44,287 nt of DNA. Origin: Clostridia bacterium. Its GTDB lineage: Bacteria; Bacillota; Thermoanaerobacteria; Thermoanaerobacterales; Thermoanaerobacteraceae. The stretch lies in the NCBI GenBank assembly GCA_012840485.1, contig DULG01000046.1, positions 1-44,287 on the forward strand. Direction: 5' to 3'. The translations under genes and the position numbers were made by a program. Below, in pieces: positions 32,762-42,083 of this stretch; the stretch's first letter is position 1; each line of letters opens with the position of its first letter. The notes beneath the pieces were generated by a model. The model had not been told where the DNA came from and did no database searches. It worked only from the letters and a program-made list of their open reading frames with translations.

Positions 32762-32790
32762 TATTTTGCACTTTAAAAGCACTTTTATGT
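32762..32790 (-). promoter_or_regulatory. Candidate forespore (sigma-G-like) promoter of the SASP gene
   Basis: ACATA (32790-32786), 17-bp spacer, CAAAATA (32768-32762) on the minus strand. The -10 is the same type as before sleB and gerA. Sigma-G -10 boxes are CATNNTA, so CAAAATA is one mismatch away. Confidence 0.4.
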
Positions 32791-32796
32791 TATGGA

Positions 32797-34131
32797 CTAC
32801 ATGGTCAAATCTCCATGTTCTGTTTTTATAACCTTTAAAATTTTTTCTTCATTTCCATTTAATGCATTTATATACACGTAAAATGTATCACCTTTGTATG
32901 TTCCTTTAAATTCATAGGCTAATACTTCTCTTCCTCCTTCTAAAGGAATAAGAGTCAATTTTATATCTTCTATCTTTAAATTTTTGCTTACCTTTTCTTC
33001 TGCTTCTTTTGCTGTAAGCTTTGGCTTTTCTAATTTTCTATCCGTGTGATTCATGTAGTAAGCTGTAGCATCAAAACCTATTATGTCTCCGTTGTCAAGC
33101 GCCACCTTTACCTTAACAATGTCTGGATATAAATAAACCTCATTTTGCACAGGGACAAAGTTAAATTGTATGCTGCCATCTGCTTTCATAGAATAAGTAC
33201 TTTCCATGTTTGCAAACCCATGCTTTTCTAAAAATTTTTTGGCATATTGCAAAGCTTGAGAAGGAGAAATATTTACTTTGCTTACCGTTCTTTGATCCAT
33301 CAGCCACACAACATGTCCACCTTTTCTGCTGACATTTATATACACTGACAGCTTACCAGGTGACTTTAACTCCACCCCATAGGCTTTTATTTTTCCATTG
33401 TTAGGACTGTATTTATTTTCAGACTCAATAGCTTTTCCATAAAAGTCTCTTGCTATTTGAACAGCTCTATCATAAGAAATTTCTGACCCGGTCAAACCCT
33501 TAGGAGCAGCTTTTGCCAAATTTTCAGAAAAAGGTCCGTCGTATATCAAAGTAGGATAATTTGTCATAGTCTGGTTTACACTGTTCATTTTCACATTTAA
33601 AATTTTGCTATCAACTTGCGCCATTTTCTGTGACCCTTGCTTCCTTAAATTCCCTAATTCATATCCTCCTTGAATTTTCTTTCTCAAATCTTGTAAATTT
33701 TTCCCCAAAAATACTGCATAATTATGTAACTTGGTAATTGTCTCTAAATCCTGCTGAGATAATTCTTGACCTGCAGCAGCCTTTTTTGTAAGACTATAGG
33801 CATAATCTCCAATTTGCGTTAAAAACTTGGAAGTATTGTCTATCTCTGGCTGTCCAATTGGCAATTGATTTAGGTGTTCTTGCCCTGAAAAAGCTTCTCT
33901 CCATATTTCATCTAAAATTGGAATAGTAGTTTTATTTGAAGAAGCTACCATGAGTTTTCCCATAGAAGTTTCAATATTTTCTACATTAGAAACCAATTGA
34001 TAAAAAGACCTATCATATTGAGCCTGCAAATACCTATGATAGGATATTTTTTCTATATACTGCCTATATCCCCATGCTCCCAATATCAACACTAAAATCA
34101 AAGCTAAAGCCGTAAATCCCCTTTTTATCAT
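32797..34131 (-). CDS. ypeB: Germination protein YpeB
   Basis: A 444-residue spore protein with an N-terminal transmembrane anchor (about 5-23), a coiled-coil-rich helical region to about residue 210, and three PepSY-like repeats in the C-terminal half (for example [17 protein letters not shown] and [10 protein letters not shown]). YpeB is needed for assembly and control of the cortex-lytic enzyme SleB. It lies 9 bp downstream of sleB; the pair is conserved in spore-formers. Confidence 0.95.
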   Translation of the reverse strand: MIKRGFTALALILVLILGAWGYRQYIEKISYHRYLQAQYDRSFYQLVSNVENIETSMGKLMVASSNKTTIPILDEIWREAFSGQEHLNQLPIGQPEIDNTSKFLTQIGDYAYSLTKKAAAGQELSQQDLETITKLHNYAVFLGKNLQDLRKKIQGGYELGNLRKQGSQKMAQVDSKILNVKMNSVNQTMTNYPTLIYDGPFSENLAKAAPKGLTGSEISYDRAVQIARDFYGKAIESENKYSPNNGKIKAYGVELKSPGKLSVYINVSRKGGHVVWLMDQRTVSKVNISPSQALQYAKKFLEKHGFANMESTYSMKADGSIQFNFVPVQNEVYLYPDIVKVKVALDNGDIIGFDATAYYMNHTDRKLEKPKLTAKEAEEKVSKNLKIEDIKLTLIPLEGGREVLAYEFKGTYKGDTFYVYINALNGNEEKILKVIKTEHGDLTM

Positions 34132-34140
34132 TTTTTCACC

Positions 34141-34851
34141 TCACCTCGCAAATATATGACTACCTATTTGTGTTATAATTGGCCTGTTGAATATCCAGTA
34201 ATTTGTCACCCTCATGGCATTGTAATAATACAAAGCGCCACCACTGGGGTCCCATCCAGCGATAGCATCCCTTGCTGCCATTATACTTTCCCTTGTCGGT
34301 GGCAACCACATTTGGCCGTCTTCTACAGCAGAAAAAGCTCCCGGTTGAAATATAACATCGGCTATAGTTTTGGGAAACCTTGGGTCTCTAACCCTATTCA
34401 TCACAACAGCTCCAACTGCAACTTTTCCAATATACGGTTCTCCTCTTGCTTCCCCATTTATAAGCATTGCTAAAAGGTAAACATCGTCATTTGTGGTGAC
34501 AGAGGAAGAAGCCTGATAAGCCGCTAAATCTTGAGCAGTAGTTGTAAAACCTAAAGCTGCTTTTGTATCATCATCTACAATACCTGTAACATTAAGCCCG
34601 TTATATGCTTGAAATTTTCTAACTGCCAGCCACGTTCTAACCCCAAAAAATCCATCTACAGCTCCCTTATAATATCCCCAATCTTTAAGCCGTGCTTGAA
34701 CTTTGGCAACATCACTACCTGTATTCCCCCAATAAAGGTTAGACATAGCTACCTCAGTCAAATCATAAGCTGCATACTCAAAAACTCCTGTAACAAAAAT
34801 AACCAATATAGCTATTATAATTTTCATTCGCACAATGAAATCTAACTTCAT
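34141..34851 (-). CDS. sleB: Spore cortex-lytic enzyme SleB
   Basis: A 236-residue lytic transglycosylase that degrades spore cortex peptidoglycan during germination. After an N-terminal transmembrane/signal segment (about 10-28) comes a peptidoglycan-binding domain (about 38-95, GNTGSDVAKVQARL and GFFGVRTWLAVRKFQ), then the Hydrolase_2 domain (about 120-236) with LLAMLINGEARGEPYIG, which holds the catalytic Glu, and FQPGAFSAVEDGQ. AAAGGAGG precedes the ATG. Confidence 0.95.
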   Translation of the reverse strand: MKLDFIVRMKIIIAILVIFVTGVFEYAAYDLTEVAMSNLYWGNTGSDVAKVQARLKDWGYYKGAVDGFFGVRTWLAVRKFQAYNGLNVTGIVDDDTKAALGFTTTAQDLAAYQASSSVTTNDDVYLLAMLINGEARGEPYIGKVAVGAVVMNRVRDPRFPKTIADVIFQPGAFSAVEDGQMWLPPTRESIMAARDAIAGWDPSGGALYYYNAMRVTNYWIFNRPIITQIGSHIFAR

Positions 34852-34882
34852 TTTGAACCTCCTTTTCTTTGGTGTTTGTAAA

Positions 34883-34911
34883 TATTTTTTGTAGTAGTAA
34901 AAGTATTATAC
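34883..34911 (-). promoter_or_regulatory. Candidate forespore (sigma-G-like) promoter of sleB-ypeB
   Basis: GTATA (34911-34907), 15-bp spacer, CAAAAAATA (34891-34883) on the minus strand, about 35 nt upstream of the sleB ATG. Geometry and boxes are almost the same as before the gerA operon. In Bacillus sleB is transcribed by sigma-G. Confidence 0.45.
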
Positions 34912-34933
34912 GTGATTTTTAACTTAAAATAAT

Positions 34934-34955
34934 AAAGCGCCCTTTAAGGCGCCTT
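34934..34955 (-). terminator. Terminator of spoIIR
   Basis: AAGGCGCC pairs with GGCGCUUU on the minus strand (one G-U), loop of 6, followed by ATTATTTT. It overlaps the spoIIR stop. Confidence 0.75.
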
Positions 34956-35579
34956 CCATGCCATTTTAAATTTATTGTAATATTTCTCCATAATTTCTGC
35001 TATTTTAAATTTAACTGGAGGTTTCCCCTTTTTTATAAGGTCTACATCCTCTTGAGATAAATACTTTACTACTTCTTCTGCGGTCTGTTCATCTGTAAAG
35101 CCATGAGTAGCATCAATAAAACAAAGAGGAGGAAATATTACACACCACCAATTTTTCCCTTCTCCATTACCTATTATTACCTTAAGTGCAGTATATCTAC
35201 CTGCGGGAAGAGTAATGGTTCCATAATATCGCGTTGGAAAATCAAATGTACCATAGGCAATTTTTACATTGTAATTTTTCCCTTCTTTATGAATTATTTC
35301 TTCTGCAACTATTTTAATTTCTCTAATATTTTGTTTTATAATTCTTTCTGAATCTTTTACATCTTTTACACCATCAAATTTAGGCGTCAAATCCACAAGT
35401 ATAGCATCTCTCACCTTAAGCTTTAATTGTTGGTCTTCTTCTGAATCACTGTTGGCAATAACATGAAACCTTATTAACTTATGAGATAAGTTTTCTTTTC
35501 TTAAATTTGTAGATTTAACTCCATAAAAATTCCCTATTCCTATGATTGCTAATAAAAACACTGCAATTAATTTTTTCAT
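34944..35579 (-). CDS. spoIIR: Stage II sporulation protein R
   Basis: A 211-residue secreted signalling protein made in the forespore; it triggers SpoIIGA processing of pro-sigma-E in the mother cell. The N-terminal signal segment (about 2-17) is followed by the family hallmarks LIRFHVIANSDSEEDQQLKLKVRD, GTFDFPTRYYG, PAGRYTALKVIIG and GKNWWCVIFPPLCF. The start is the ATG after GGGGGA; an ATG 5 codons upstream is itself the ribosome-binding site. It lies 70 bp downstream of gerAC. Confidence 0.96.
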   Translation of the reverse strand: MKKLIAVFLLAIIGIGNFYGVKSTNLRKENLSHKLIRFHVIANSDSEEDQQLKLKVRDAILVDLTPKFDGVKDVKDSERIIKQNIREIKIVAEEIIHKEGKNYNVKIAYGTFDFPTRYYGTITLPAGRYTALKVIIGNGEGKNWWCVIFPPLCFIDATHGFTDEQTAEEVVKYLSQEDVDLIKKGKPPVKFKIAEIMEKYYNKFKMAWKAP

Positions 35580-35649
35580 ATTTTTATCCCCCAATATAAA
35601 CTTTTGCTTTACTTAAAGTATTAACAGAAATATTAAAAAATATACTTCT

Positions 35650-36801
35650 CTACCTGAAGAGTCCTATCCTTCTCACATGAGAAGTAACATCTACTTTTAT
35701 CTCTACCTCGGGGAAAATTTTACCCCAGTCTTTCCTCACCTTTTCCCATAAACTCGGATGATATTTTTCAATATAATCTCCTATACCTAGCATGTCTACT
35801 TTCAATTCTTTTTGAAATCTATTTATAGCTTTTTGTGTCATCTTCTTTATTTCGTCACTAGTTTTTCTCTCTATGACGTTTAACAAATCACCTTTCATCA
35901 TTTCTCCATGCTTTTCAAAAGTATATTCTGTTACATCCCCTTCCACATCTAATTTAACTCTATATATAATTTTCCCATTTTTCTCTTTGACAGAACGCCT
36001 TCTTATCACATTGGAAATATTAAAAGGAACTTTTATATCTTCTTCATCACCGGGCACAGTAATAGTCACATCTCCGCCTTTTACAAGCTCAGTCAGCCAC
36101 ATATAGCCCATGTTTTCATCATCTTCCATCCAACCTGCCAATTTATAATCCTTGATGATAGCCGATCCTGCTATTTTAATTTCGTTTTTTCCAGCAATTA
36201 TTTTTGGAATTATGGCATTCCCATTTGTTTCATGGAATGATTTAGTAATTTTGTTATAATCAATTTTAGGAAATATTGAAGTTCTATTATAATGCTTAAA
36301 TATATCCCGAATATAAGCCCCTGTATTGGGTTCCATCTCATATTTTTTAAGAAGAATATCCTGAGCTTTTTGAGGAGTCACAAGAAGATATACCTTGCGA
36401 CTGAGCTCATAGCTTCTGTCAAGAGAATCTAAAACTTCTTGAAACCTATCCCTGTTCTCCACTACATCTTTGCCAAAGATAATAGCTTGTGTATGACCTA
36501 AATACAATGCTTTATCAATTCTTGTACTTATATGTCGGGAAGCAGAAAAAATCGTATCAGCTACTTCTGAAACAGCAAAACTGGGTTTTTCACTGCCTCC
36601 TCCTCCACCACTAGTACCCTTTGCAATTTGAGCAGCATTGGGAAACTGAAAAGTCACTACATATCTTTTGTTGGAAGAGGACAAATCTATTCCAATTGCC
36701 ATCACAAAAGCTCTATCTTCTATTTCAATTTTGTCCCAACAACCTGTCAAAATCATAGAAATTAGAACCCATAATATCACTATTTTAAGTTTTTTCTTCA
36801 T
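35650..36801 (-). CDS. gerAC: Germinant receptor subunit C, Ger(x)C lipoprotein
   Basis: A 383-residue lipoprotein with lipobox LTGC (Cys21) followed by the family motif WDKIEIEDRAFVMAIGID. It is the outer-face subunit of a spore germinant receptor in the inner spore membrane. The start is ATG 36801, inside the end of gerAB (17-nt overlap), so translation is coupled. The ligand is not predictable from sequence. Confidence 0.94.
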   Translation of the reverse strand: MKKKLKIVILWVLISMILTGCWDKIEIEDRAFVMAIGIDLSSSNKRYVVTFQFPNAAQIAKGTSGGGGGSEKPSFAVSEVADTIFSASRHISTRIDKALYLGHTQAIIFGKDVVENRDRFQEVLDSLDRSYELSRKVYLLVTPQKAQDILLKKYEMEPNTGAYIRDIFKHYNRTSIFPKIDYNKITKSFHETNGNAIIPKIIAGKNEIKIAGSAIIKDYKLAGWMEDDENMGYMWLTELVKGGDVTITVPGDEEDIKVPFNISNVIRRRSVKEKNGKIIYRVKLDVEGDVTEYTFEKHGEMMKGDLLNVIERKTSDEIKKMTQKAINRFQKELKVDMLGIGDYIEKYHPSLWEKVRKDWGKIFPEVEIKVDVTSHVRRIGLFR

Positions 36802-37894
36802 CACTATCACCCGATCTTTTAACTTTTAAAAGGATAAATAATAGTATTGGCAATATAGCTATAAAAAATACTGACATATATTGGGAAACATAACCCGCAT
36901 ATTTATAAACTGTTACAATAGAATCAGGAATTAAAGCCATCAAATACATTATAGGAACTGCCGGTAACACAAAATAAGAATGTTCTCTAGTTTTTAAAAG
37001 TTTTGAAAAAGTCAATACAGCAAAATAGTAAAAAGAATATATAGAAGAAAAAATAGTAAAAGTCCATATTCCCATTACAATTCCTTCTACATTTTCTATG
37101 AAAAATACAGGAAAATTAATGGATTTAATGAGGGTCAAAAAAGGCCATAATTGTTCCTTTGTCTCTTTATACCCAAATATTCCAATTACAAAAAAAGTTA
37201 TATACATATAAAAAAGCATCGTGGAAATTATTGCTGCATTAACGCCTTTTTTTAACCTTTTTGTATCAATCACATAAGGAAAAAGTAAATAAAGTATTTC
37301 AAAACCTACAAAGCTATAAGTGGTAAAAAGCATGCCTTTAAAAAATTTAACTAACGAAATCCTCATAAATGGGAGGAAATTACTCAAATCTATATCTGAC
37401 ATGGCTGGCAAAAAAAGTAGTACTAGTGGAATAACTATTATAGGGAACAATATCTCTGACATTCGCGCAATTGGTTCAAGCCCATACCTCACTAAATAGG
37501 CAGAGGCAAAAAGCATTGTTATAATTATTGTCTCAATAGGGGTGCTTGGCAACAGATATATTTTTAAAACTTCCCCAAAAATCCTCACATCAAGACTTAC
37601 AAATATAGTAAAGTAAAAAACAAGTACAATGCTTATAAGAATAGAAATAGGCTTCGTCACAAGCTTAGCAGAATACTCAACAAAAGTTTCTGTAGGAAAT
37701 TTAGAAGACAAATACAGTATCATTCTGGCAAAAAAAAGAGAAGCAATTCCTCCTGCAAATACAGCTATAAGCCCATTGGGTCCTACTTCTTTCGAAACAT
37801 CTGCAGGAAGGCTTAATATTCCAGCTCCTACCATAGTAGTGAAAAGCAATATTGATACTTGATTTGCAGAAATTTTATCATTATTTTTTATCAT
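36785..37894 (-). CDS. gerAB: Germinant receptor subunit B, amino-acid-permease-like
   Basis: A 369-residue, ten-helix protein of the GerAB branch of the APC superfamily (N-terminal VSILLFTTMVGAGILSLPADV is the unwound helix-1 region; YGLEPIARMSEILFPI is typical of the family). It probably binds the germinant, usually an amino acid. The start is ATG 37894 after AGGAGA, within the last 14 nt of gerAA. Confidence 0.94.
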   Translation of the reverse strand: MIKNNDKISANQVSILLFTTMVGAGILSLPADVSKEVGPNGLIAVFAGGIASLFFARMILYLSSKFPTETFVEYSAKLVTKPISILISIVLVFYFTIFVSLDVRIFGEVLKIYLLPSTPIETIIITMLFASAYLVRYGLEPIARMSEILFPIIVIPLVLLFLPAMSDIDLSNFLPFMRISLVKFFKGMLFTTYSFVGFEILYLLFPYVIDTKRLKKGVNAAIISTMLFYMYITFFVIGIFGYKETKEQLWPFLTLIKSINFPVFFIENVEGIVMGIWTFTIFSSIYSFYYFAVLTFSKLLKTREHSYFVLPAVPIMYLMALIPDSIVTVYKYAGYVSQYMSVFFIAILPILLFILLKVKRSGDSDEEKT

Positions 37895-39479
37895 TACCGT
37901 CTCTCCTATCATCTTCTATGCTTTCAATCTTTTCTCCTCTTAAATCTCTCATCTTTCTCCTGTCAGGAGTATTCAAAATTTCTGGTCTGTTTTTGAAATA
38001 CATTATAGGAGCTTTTATTAAAGTATCCGCTAAGTCGCTTATGTCTATTTCAACAAAAGGTGAAAGATAAGGAACTCCAAAGCTTTTCAAAACAACTAAA
38101 TGGGTGAGAAGTATCATGAACCCCAGCATTATGCCATACAAGCCAAAAACAGCTGCTAAAATCATAAAAGTAAATCTCAACATTCTAAAAGCAATAGCAG
38201 CACTATAATTCGGAATTGCAAAGGAAGCCACTGCAGTTACAGCCACAACTATTACCATCAGTGGACTGACAATTCCAGCTTGGACAGCCGCCTGACCTAT
38301 AATAAGTCCACCCACAATCCCAATAGTTTGTCCTATAGGTACAGGAAGCCTCACCCCAGCTTCCCTTAAAAGTTCAAAAGTTGCTTCCATAATCAAAGCT
38401 TCAAAGAAGGCAGGAAAAGGTATACCTTGCCTTGTAGCTGCAACATATAAAGTCAATTTTGTTGGTATAAGACCGGGGTGATAGGCTGTAAAAGCTATGT
38501 AGACAGCTGGTGAAATCAGTGCTACAATTGCTGCAAGAAATCTCAAAATCCTCAAAAGAGAAGATATCATCCATCTTTCATAATAATCCTCTGAAGATTG
38601 AAAAAGAGTAGCAAGAGTAGTTGGTATTATTAAAGCAAAAGGAGTATTATCCGTCAAAATTGCAAGCCTTCCTTCTAATAAAGAAGCTGCAACCTTGTCG
38701 GGCCTTTCTGTGTTCAATATCTGTGGAAAAGGGGAATGCCAGTCCTCTTCAATCAATTGTTCTATGTATCCACTTTCAAAAACACCATCTATTTTTATGT
38801 TTTTCAATCTTTCCATCACTTTATTCAAAACATTCCTATCGACAATGTCCTCTACATAAAGAACCGCAACATCGGTGTGGGTCCTTTCTCCAATCTGAAT
38901 CTGCTTTACCTTTAAGTTGGGATCTCTAATCCATCTCCTTACAAGAGCAGTGTTAACCCTTATTGTCTCTGTAAACCCTTCTCTCGGTCCTCTTACAACC
39001 GTCTCTGCCTCAGGAGGGGAAATTGACCTCATCTGCCATCCTTTACTAGAAATGATGACTATTTCAGGAGAACCATTAAAAAGCAAAGCAGTGTCTCCAC
39101 TCAAAATTGACAAAATACACTTGTCTAAATCAGTAATCTCTTTTATGTCTCCTCCAGTTATAGTCCCTTTCTTTATAACCTCATACAAATTCCCCTTTAT
39201 CTTTTCAATAGAAGGGTTTGCTTGCCTTGAATCCAAAAGTAAGGAATGAAGTACATGGTCATTTATAAGGTCTTTATCTACAAGACCATCTATAAACACA
39301 ATTGCAAGATTATACTGCTGGTTTTCCCCTACCCAAATATCCCTATATATGACGTCATCGCAATCTTTTAATTTATTTTTGATGTAATCTAAATTTTGTT
39401 TAAGACTTGGTGAAGAAGGCATACCATCTTTCTTTTTTCTGACCTCTTTTTTGCCAAATATTTTATCAAAAAAACCCAT
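37881..39479 (-). CDS. gerAA: Germinant receptor subunit A
   Basis: A 532-residue protein: soluble N-terminal domain to about residue 290 with VRGPREGFTETIRVNTALVRRWI, a membrane domain with five or so helices containing TLYVAATRQGIPFPAFFEALIM and PVPIGQTIGIVGGLIIGQAAV, and a basic C-terminal tail. GerA-family A subunits form oligomeric channels in the spore inner membrane. It starts 1 nt after the small upstream membrane protein gene. Confidence 0.96.
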   Translation of the reverse strand: MGFFDKIFGKKEVRKKKDGMPSSPSLKQNLDYIKNKLKDCDDVIYRDIWVGENQQYNLAIVFIDGLVDKDLINDHVLHSLLLDSRQANPSIEKIKGNLYEVIKKGTITGGDIKEITDLDKCILSILSGDTALLFNGSPEIVIISSKGWQMRSISPPEAETVVRGPREGFTETIRVNTALVRRWIRDPNLKVKQIQIGERTHTDVAVLYVEDIVDRNVLNKVMERLKNIKIDGVFESGYIEQLIEEDWHSPFPQILNTERPDKVAASLLEGRLAILTDNTPFALIIPTTLATLFQSSEDYYERWMISSLLRILRFLAAIVALISPAVYIAFTAYHPGLIPTKLTLYVAATRQGIPFPAFFEALIMEATFELLREAGVRLPVPIGQTIGIVGGLIIGQAAVQAGIVSPLMVIVVAVTAVASFAIPNYSAAIAFRMLRFTFMILAAVFGLYGIMLGFMILLTHLVVLKSFGVPYLSPFVEIDISDLADTLIKAPIMYFKNRPEILNTPDRRKMRDLRGEKIESIEDDRRDGNDKK

Positions 39480-39480
39480 A

Positions 39481-39702
39481 TTATCCTCCTTGCCACGAAA
39501 AAAAAATTCTCAAAATCAAGGCTATTATCGCTATCAAAAGGTAAAACACCCCAATTCCTTGGCACAATTTAGAATCTCTATCCAGCCCTTTCCTTTCTAA
39601 AAATTTGGGTTCTAGAAAAGTTTCATAAATTCCTACAAGAAACACATTGAAAAACATATAAACAGTAAAATATTGCCTTATGAAGTGCAAAAAATTACCC
39701 AT
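39481..39702 (-). CDS. CLC_0170-like small membrane protein in the gerA operon
   Basis: A 73-residue protein with two transmembrane helices (about 11-28 and 47-68) joined by a charged loop (EPKFLERKGLDRDSK). Small proteins of this kind recur next to ger operons in Clostridia and may act as a receptor accessory, as the GerD/GerX-type small subunits do, but no function is proven. It is the first gene of the operon. Confidence 0.8.
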   Translation of the reverse strand: MGNFLHFIRQYFTVYMFFNVFLVGIYETFLEPKFLERKGLDRDSKLCQGIGVFYLLIAIIALILRIFFSWQGG

Positions 39703-39721
39703 CCTATCACCTTCTGAAATA

Positions 39722-39750
39722 TATATTTTGCACTCAGTAAAAAAATATAC
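39722..39750 (-). promoter_or_regulatory. Candidate forespore (sigma-G-like) promoter of the gerA operon
   Basis: GTATA (39750-39746), 15-bp spacer, CAAAATATA (39730-39722) on the minus strand, squeezed between the terminator of the preceding gene and the first operon gene. ger operons are sigma-G-dependent in Bacillus. Confidence 0.45.
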
Positions 39751-39752
39751 AA

Positions 39753-39776
39753 AAAAATAGGCTTACGCCTATTTTT
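39753..39776 (-). terminator. Terminator of the ispE-gntR-NTP transferase unit
   Basis: AAAAATAGGC pairs with GCCTATTTTT around TTAC, a 10-bp stem that overlaps the stop of the NTP transferase gene and ends in a T run on the minus strand. Confidence 0.9.
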
Positions 39777-40497
39777 GACTAAGATATTTAGTTGCCATTA
39801 TTACATCTTCCTTTTTATCCACATCATTTCCTATCTCCGGGTATTCAGATATAATAGCCTTTCCTTTTATCCCAAAAAGTTCTCCAGCTTTTTCCTCAAT
39901 GTGAGAAATAGAAAGCCTGCCAATTAAAAATAAAAATAAGATTTTACCTCCTAAAAGCTTACCTAATTTCCATGGCTTTTTCCTGTAGGTAATAAACTGT
40001 TTTGCATCTTTTATCAATCTATCTATAATTGCAGGATTCACATAAAAAATATTGCCTCCTGTAAAAATTCCTTCCTTGACTTTAGCATAAGTCCTTTTCG
40101 CCTCTGGGAATTTCTTTAAATTGTCTTCCTTTCTCACAATAGGATAACATAAGTCCGCACCGCTGGCTTCTGCTTTTTCAATAAAGTCACATACAGCTTC
40201 TTTAGTCAGCATAGGAATATCACAAGTCAAAATTAAAACTCTTTTATCTCCTTTAAAAGGCTGTACTCCTTTTAACACATTGTTCATTATATTATCAGCT
40301 TGTTCAATGACAATATCTATTCCCTCTATCTTTTTTAGTTTTCCAGAGTCTCCTACTGCTGCAATTTTTTCTATCTTATCACAGCCTTTTAAAGCCTCAA
40401 TTACATAAGATATCATGTATTTCCCATTTATTTCTATAAATGCTTTATCAGGTAACCTGTCCTCCTTAGTGCTGCCGGCCAATATTATAGCATTCAC
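39769..40497 (-). CDS. MobA-like nucleotidyltransferase
   Basis: A 242-residue NTP transferase-like protein: N-terminal MNAIILAGSTKEDRLPDKAF is the nucleotide-binding loop region (the usual GxGxR is degenerate here), and LILTCDIPMLT is the metal-binding strand. The family activates sugars or transfers CMP/GMP to molybdopterin; the substrate is unknown. It is 5 nt downstream of the FCD-type GntR gene and part of the ispE-gntR unit, an arrangement I recall as common in Clostridia. Confidence 0.8.
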   Translation of the reverse strand: MNAIILAGSTKEDRLPDKAFIEINGKYMISYVIEALKGCDKIEKIAAVGDSGKLKKIEGIDIVIEQADNIMNNVLKGVQPFKGDKRVLILTCDIPMLTKEAVCDFIEKAEASGADLCYPIVRKEDNLKKFPEAKRTYAKVKEGIFTGGNIFYVNPAIIDRLIKDAKQFITYRKKPWKLGKLLGGKILFLFLIGRLSISHIEEKAGELFGIKGKAIISEYPEIGNDVDKKEDVIMATKYLSQK

Positions 40498-40502
40498 TTA
40501 AC

Positions 40503-41180
40503 TCACTCCTTGTGACTAAAATACTTTATGTCTTTCAAAACTTCTGTCTGGAAATTGCGTATATGTTTCTCTGCCCATCTCCTTGCAGCCTCTGTATCCC
40601 TAGATGTTATAACTTCTGCGATTTTCTTGTGTTCCTGATATATTTTTTTGGCTTTTTTTTCATCATTTATATATTTAACTCTAAACCTGTGAACATGTTC
40701 CTGCAAATTATTCATTATCTGCATTAATTTGTCATTGCGGGAAGCGGCAAAAATCAAATCATGAAACTCTTTATCTAACTTCACTAAAGCCTCATTATCA
40801 CCCTCTTCCATCTTTAGTCTGAACTCCTCTACAATCTTCTTTAGTTTTTCAATTTCCTCATCTGTTATCCTTTCCGCAGCCAAAGAGGCAGCTAAACCTT
40901 CTAAAGAACTTCTTACTTCCAAAACATTTAGAAGGTCTTTTGCATCTAAATCCGCCACATAAGCCCCTTTTCTGGGGACCATTACAACTAATCCTTCTAA
41001 TTCTAACTTTCTAATTGCTTCTCTCACTGGAGTTCTGCTTACTCCCAATTTTTCGGCTAATTGCACTTCCATAAGCCTCTCGCCTGGTTGCAGTTTACCC
41101 GTAATTATGGCATTTTTCATGTAATCAAAGACTACATCTCTCAGCGGTTTATAGTTTTCCAATGGCAATAGATTATCCAT
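40503..41180 (-). CDS. GntR-family regulator, FadR/FCD subfamily
   Basis: A 225-residue regulator with an N-terminal winged helix (residues 10-78; LAEKLGVSRTPVREAIRKLELEGLV is the DNA-reading part) and a C-terminal FCD ligand-binding domain (about 85-220; LDKEFHDLIFAASRN and HKKIAEVITSRDTEAARRWAEKHI). The usual metal-ligand Asp/His positions are retained. FCD regulators sense small organic acids. The gene overlaps the end of ispE by 8 nt. A TGTATA-T-TATACA palindrome before ispE is a candidate operator. Confidence 0.92.
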   Translation of the reverse strand: MDNLLPLENYKPLRDVVFDYMKNAIITGKLQPGERLMEVQLAEKLGVSRTPVREAIRKLELEGLVVMVPRKGAYVADLDAKDLLNVLEVRSSLEGLAASLAAERITDEEIEKLKKIVEEFRLKMEEGDNEALVKLDKEFHDLIFAASRNDKLMQIMNNLQEHVHRFRVKYINDEKKAKKIYQEHKKIAEVITSRDTEAARRWAEKHIRNFQTEVLKDIKYFSHKE

Positions 41181-42042
41181 ACAATTCTAACCCCTTATCA
41201 ATAGATTTTGAAATAAACACAAACCTGAAAATTTTTTTTAAGTCTTCATAAGCTTTACTAAGTTTTTGCAAATCATCAAAAATTCCATAGACAGCAGACC
41301 CGCTTCCTGTCATTGCGCACCCTAAGGCACCTTTTTTAATCATTTCCTCTTTTATTTGTTTTATAACTGGATATTCCTGTAAAGTTATTAACTCAAGATC
41401 GTTTTTTACGTTTTTTGCAATTTTATATATATCTCCTTCTTGTATAGCTTGTACCACCAAAGCGGTTACATAACTACTTTTAAAACCAAAGCTATCCCAT
41501 TTATTATAAACATCTTTCGTAAAAACTTCTATATCTGGTTTTACAACAAGCAGGTGCATAGAAGGCCCTTTTAAATCTTCCAGTATCTCACCTATACCTC
41601 TAGCGATCTTTGTACCACCTTCCAGACAGAAGGGAACATCAGCCCCTATTTTCAAAGCAATTTCCATTTTTTCTTCCCGTGACATACCTAAATTCCACAA
41701 TTTATCTAAAGCAACAATTGTAGCGGCAGCATCAGCACTTCCTCCACCAAGACCGGCAGCTAAAGGAATTTTTTTGTTAAGCTTGACCAACATTCCTTCT
41801 TTTATTTGAAATTTTGCTTTTAGGAGATTTATAACTTTTAATATCAAATTATTTTCTCCTAATGGAACTCTGTGGTCATCGCAAAAAATCTTAACTATTT
41901 CACTTTTTTCAAATTCCAAAATATCAGCTAAATCAATTGACTGCATTATAGAAGAAATCTCATGATAGCCATCTTTTCTTTTACCAAGAATATCTAAAGA
42001 AAGATTGACCTTAGCATAAGCTTTGAGCTTTATTTTCTCCAT
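41173..42042 (-). CDS. ispE: 4-diphosphocytidyl-2-C-methyl-D-erythritol kinase
   Basis: A 289-residue GHMP kinase of the MEP isoprenoid pathway. The N-terminus KAYAKVNLSLDILGKRKDGYHE, the ATP-binding loop PLAAGLGGGSADAAA and the C-terminal AMTGSGSAVYGIF are the three GHMP motifs. The gene heads a unit with gntR and the NTP transferase gene. The ribosome-binding site is weak (GGGATGA). Confidence 0.96.
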   Translation of the reverse strand: MEKIKLKAYAKVNLSLDILGKRKDGYHEISSIMQSIDLADILEFEKSEIVKIFCDDHRVPLGENNLILKVINLLKAKFQIKEGMLVKLNKKIPLAAGLGGGSADAAATIVALDKLWNLGMSREEKMEIALKIGADVPFCLEGGTKIARGIGEILEDLKGPSMHLLVVKPDIEVFTKDVYNKWDSFGFKSSYVTALVVQAIQEGDIYKIAKNVKNDLELITLQEYPVIKQIKEEMIKKGALGCAMTGSGSAVYGIFDDLQKLSKAYEDLKKIFRFVFISKSIDKGLELYG

Positions 42043-42083
42043 TTAGTCATCCCATCCATCTATATCCCCTCAATTATATTATA

